Positions 62,637 through 64,000 of a stretch of 64,000 nt of DNA are shown here, piece by piece; position 1 is the stretch's first letter; each line of letters begins with the position of its first letter. The notes beneath the pieces are model-generated. The model saw nothing but the letters and a program-made list of their open reading frames with translations, was not told the origin of the DNA and made no database searches. Origin of the DNA: Hormiphora californensis (Eukaryota; Ctenophora; Tentaculata; Cydippida; Pleurobrachiidae); the NCBI GenBank assembly GCA_020137815.1, contig CM035357.1, positions 8,101,111 through 8,165,110 of the forward strand, given 5' to 3'. A program made the translations under genes and the position numbers.

Positions 62637-63535
62637 TAAATATATATCACTGCGCTGGCAAGCGCAAAGGTTGCCATTCCCCCTTCCCCAAACAGCAAAG
62701 CGCCGCCAGAAACGCAGTTATACGTTTTATGGGTGTTTTGACTGAAAACCCAGATTTCAGAAGGCTATAGCATGGCTCCCTTCATCCGTTTGACTTGAAA
62801 TTTGGAATGTATACCCGGCTCGGGGTCATTAACTTAAGTTCAAAATTTCAAGTCTCTATCTCATCTGGAACTGAAGTTACAGACAGGTCCCATTTGCCCT
62901 AGATTCAGTGTAACACATATGCGCGCGCGCGCCGTAGGAGAGACGCTTTTTATAAACCATATTCACCCAAACGAAAAAGATAGAAACTTCTCGTTTTCAC
63001 AGCTGGTAGATCTACTGGATGTGTGTGCATTAGTCGATGTGAGGTCCCTTTTGATCGCCAGGAACGTCCTACAGAACGTCTTAAATCGTCATTTTTCAGA
63101 CTCTGACTAAAATTCTTGAGCTCATTTTACACCCTGAAGACGGATTCTGATCGAAAATCGAAGGCTATATCATGAAAGAGAATTGTCTAAACTTTCAGAA
63201 ACTATATCGCGAATTTTCAAAACTAGACGTATAAGGGTCTTAAAACGCGTCTAAAGTGTTATACTGTTTAAAAATAGATATGACGATATGGGTTTTTCGC
63301 CATAGCAGACTCAAATCTCATCCAATCGATCTCAAACTGGTCAGTATCTTCATCTAGGTAATCCAGATGATTGACGTCATCATTATGACGTCATAACGAC
63401 GTGACGTGACGTCATTTTATGACGTCAAAATGACGTCAAAAATGAAAATTTTGCAAATTCGCGATTCCATCCTCTCCTTACCTGTTCTATTACATCTAAA
63501 TGGATAAAAAATCCCAAAAATGATGCAAATTATAC

Positions 63536-63727
63536 CAAAACTAATTGAAATTAGTAGGCCGGAAGGTTGCCCTATGATTGAGCTACCTTTGGCACCAGTA
63601 CATTCCCTTTTGAAGATAGAAGAAGCATAGGTTATACCCTGACTGTACCCCGTGAATGTTGCGGTGGCAAAGGTAGCTCAAATCATAGGGCAACCTTTCC
63701 GGCCTACTAATTTCAATTAGTTTTGGA
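63536..63727. mobile_element. Hairpin MITE with AACTAATTGAAATTAGT ends, copy 2
   Basis: Same outer 19 bases as copy 1, then a different arm (AGGCCGGAAGGTTGCCCTAT). Confidence 0.75.
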
Positions 63728-64000
63728 TAATAATATATATATATGATAGATAGAATAGTATAGACGCTTCACTGTGGTAACACTTGTAGCTCGAACCATA
63801 CTAGCTAGAGACTTGAACCAAGTTTTATCCGTTAGGAAATCGTTTGGGGCATGCATTAGTTAGGTTTCGAGTGAAAATGTCCACTATGACGGGCGTAATG
63901 ACGTCACAAGTGACGTCATTGAAAAATCTCAGACCAAATATTTTCAAACGCCTCTAGCCCCTCAAGACATTTTCTAATTCCTGATTTGACGTAAAATCGT

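Overview
This window is nuclear DNA from an animal. It carries spliced genes with GT-AG introns, non-LTR retrotransposons, many short inverted-repeat DNA transposons, tRNA-derived SINE-like heads, satellite DNA, and no bacterial operon features. The lineage cannot be fixed from the sequence; a marine invertebrate such as a sponge or cnidarian is my guess only, because I associate the retrotransposon family seen here with those groups.

Two host genes can be recognised, both on the + strand. The first fills 1143-40100: at least 16 coding exons of a TBC1D30-like Rab GTPase-activating protein. Exon phases agree at every junction and the exons sum to 826 codons including the stop. Its N-terminal exon is probably outside the window or a tiny exon near 848. 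The second starts at 55165: the first two exons of a procollagen galactosyltransferase (COLGALT/GLT25D) gene whose remainder lies beyond 64000.

Nearly everything else is mobile or repetitive DNA. Introns 3, 8, 10 and 12 of the TBC1D30-like gene hold Helentron-like elements, a 3.1-kb terminal-inverted-repeat element, a 3.3-kb near-perfect palindrome, a broken PHD-finger/RT/nuclease retrotransposon (about 20150-26580, - strand) split by a 2.9-kb transposon with G-tract termini, and a 6.57-kb block of TAGCGC-rich satellite that is itself bounded by inverted termini and an 8-bp target duplication. Between the two genes (40100-55165) lie a hAT-like element made largely of GGTTC repeats, a family of ~850-bp foldback elements with telomere-like centres (one nested in another), further hairpin elements and two retrotransposon fragments.

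The most interesting material is the satellite that behaves as a transposon (27387-33957), the foldback family with termini resembling splice donors, the G-tract element carrying exon-like fragments, and two short motifs (ACACAAGGATT and CCTGATAAGATAGAGACTTGA) that recur inside otherwise different hairpin elements. Target-site duplications were read by eye. Family assignments rest on recognised protein motifs, not on any database search.
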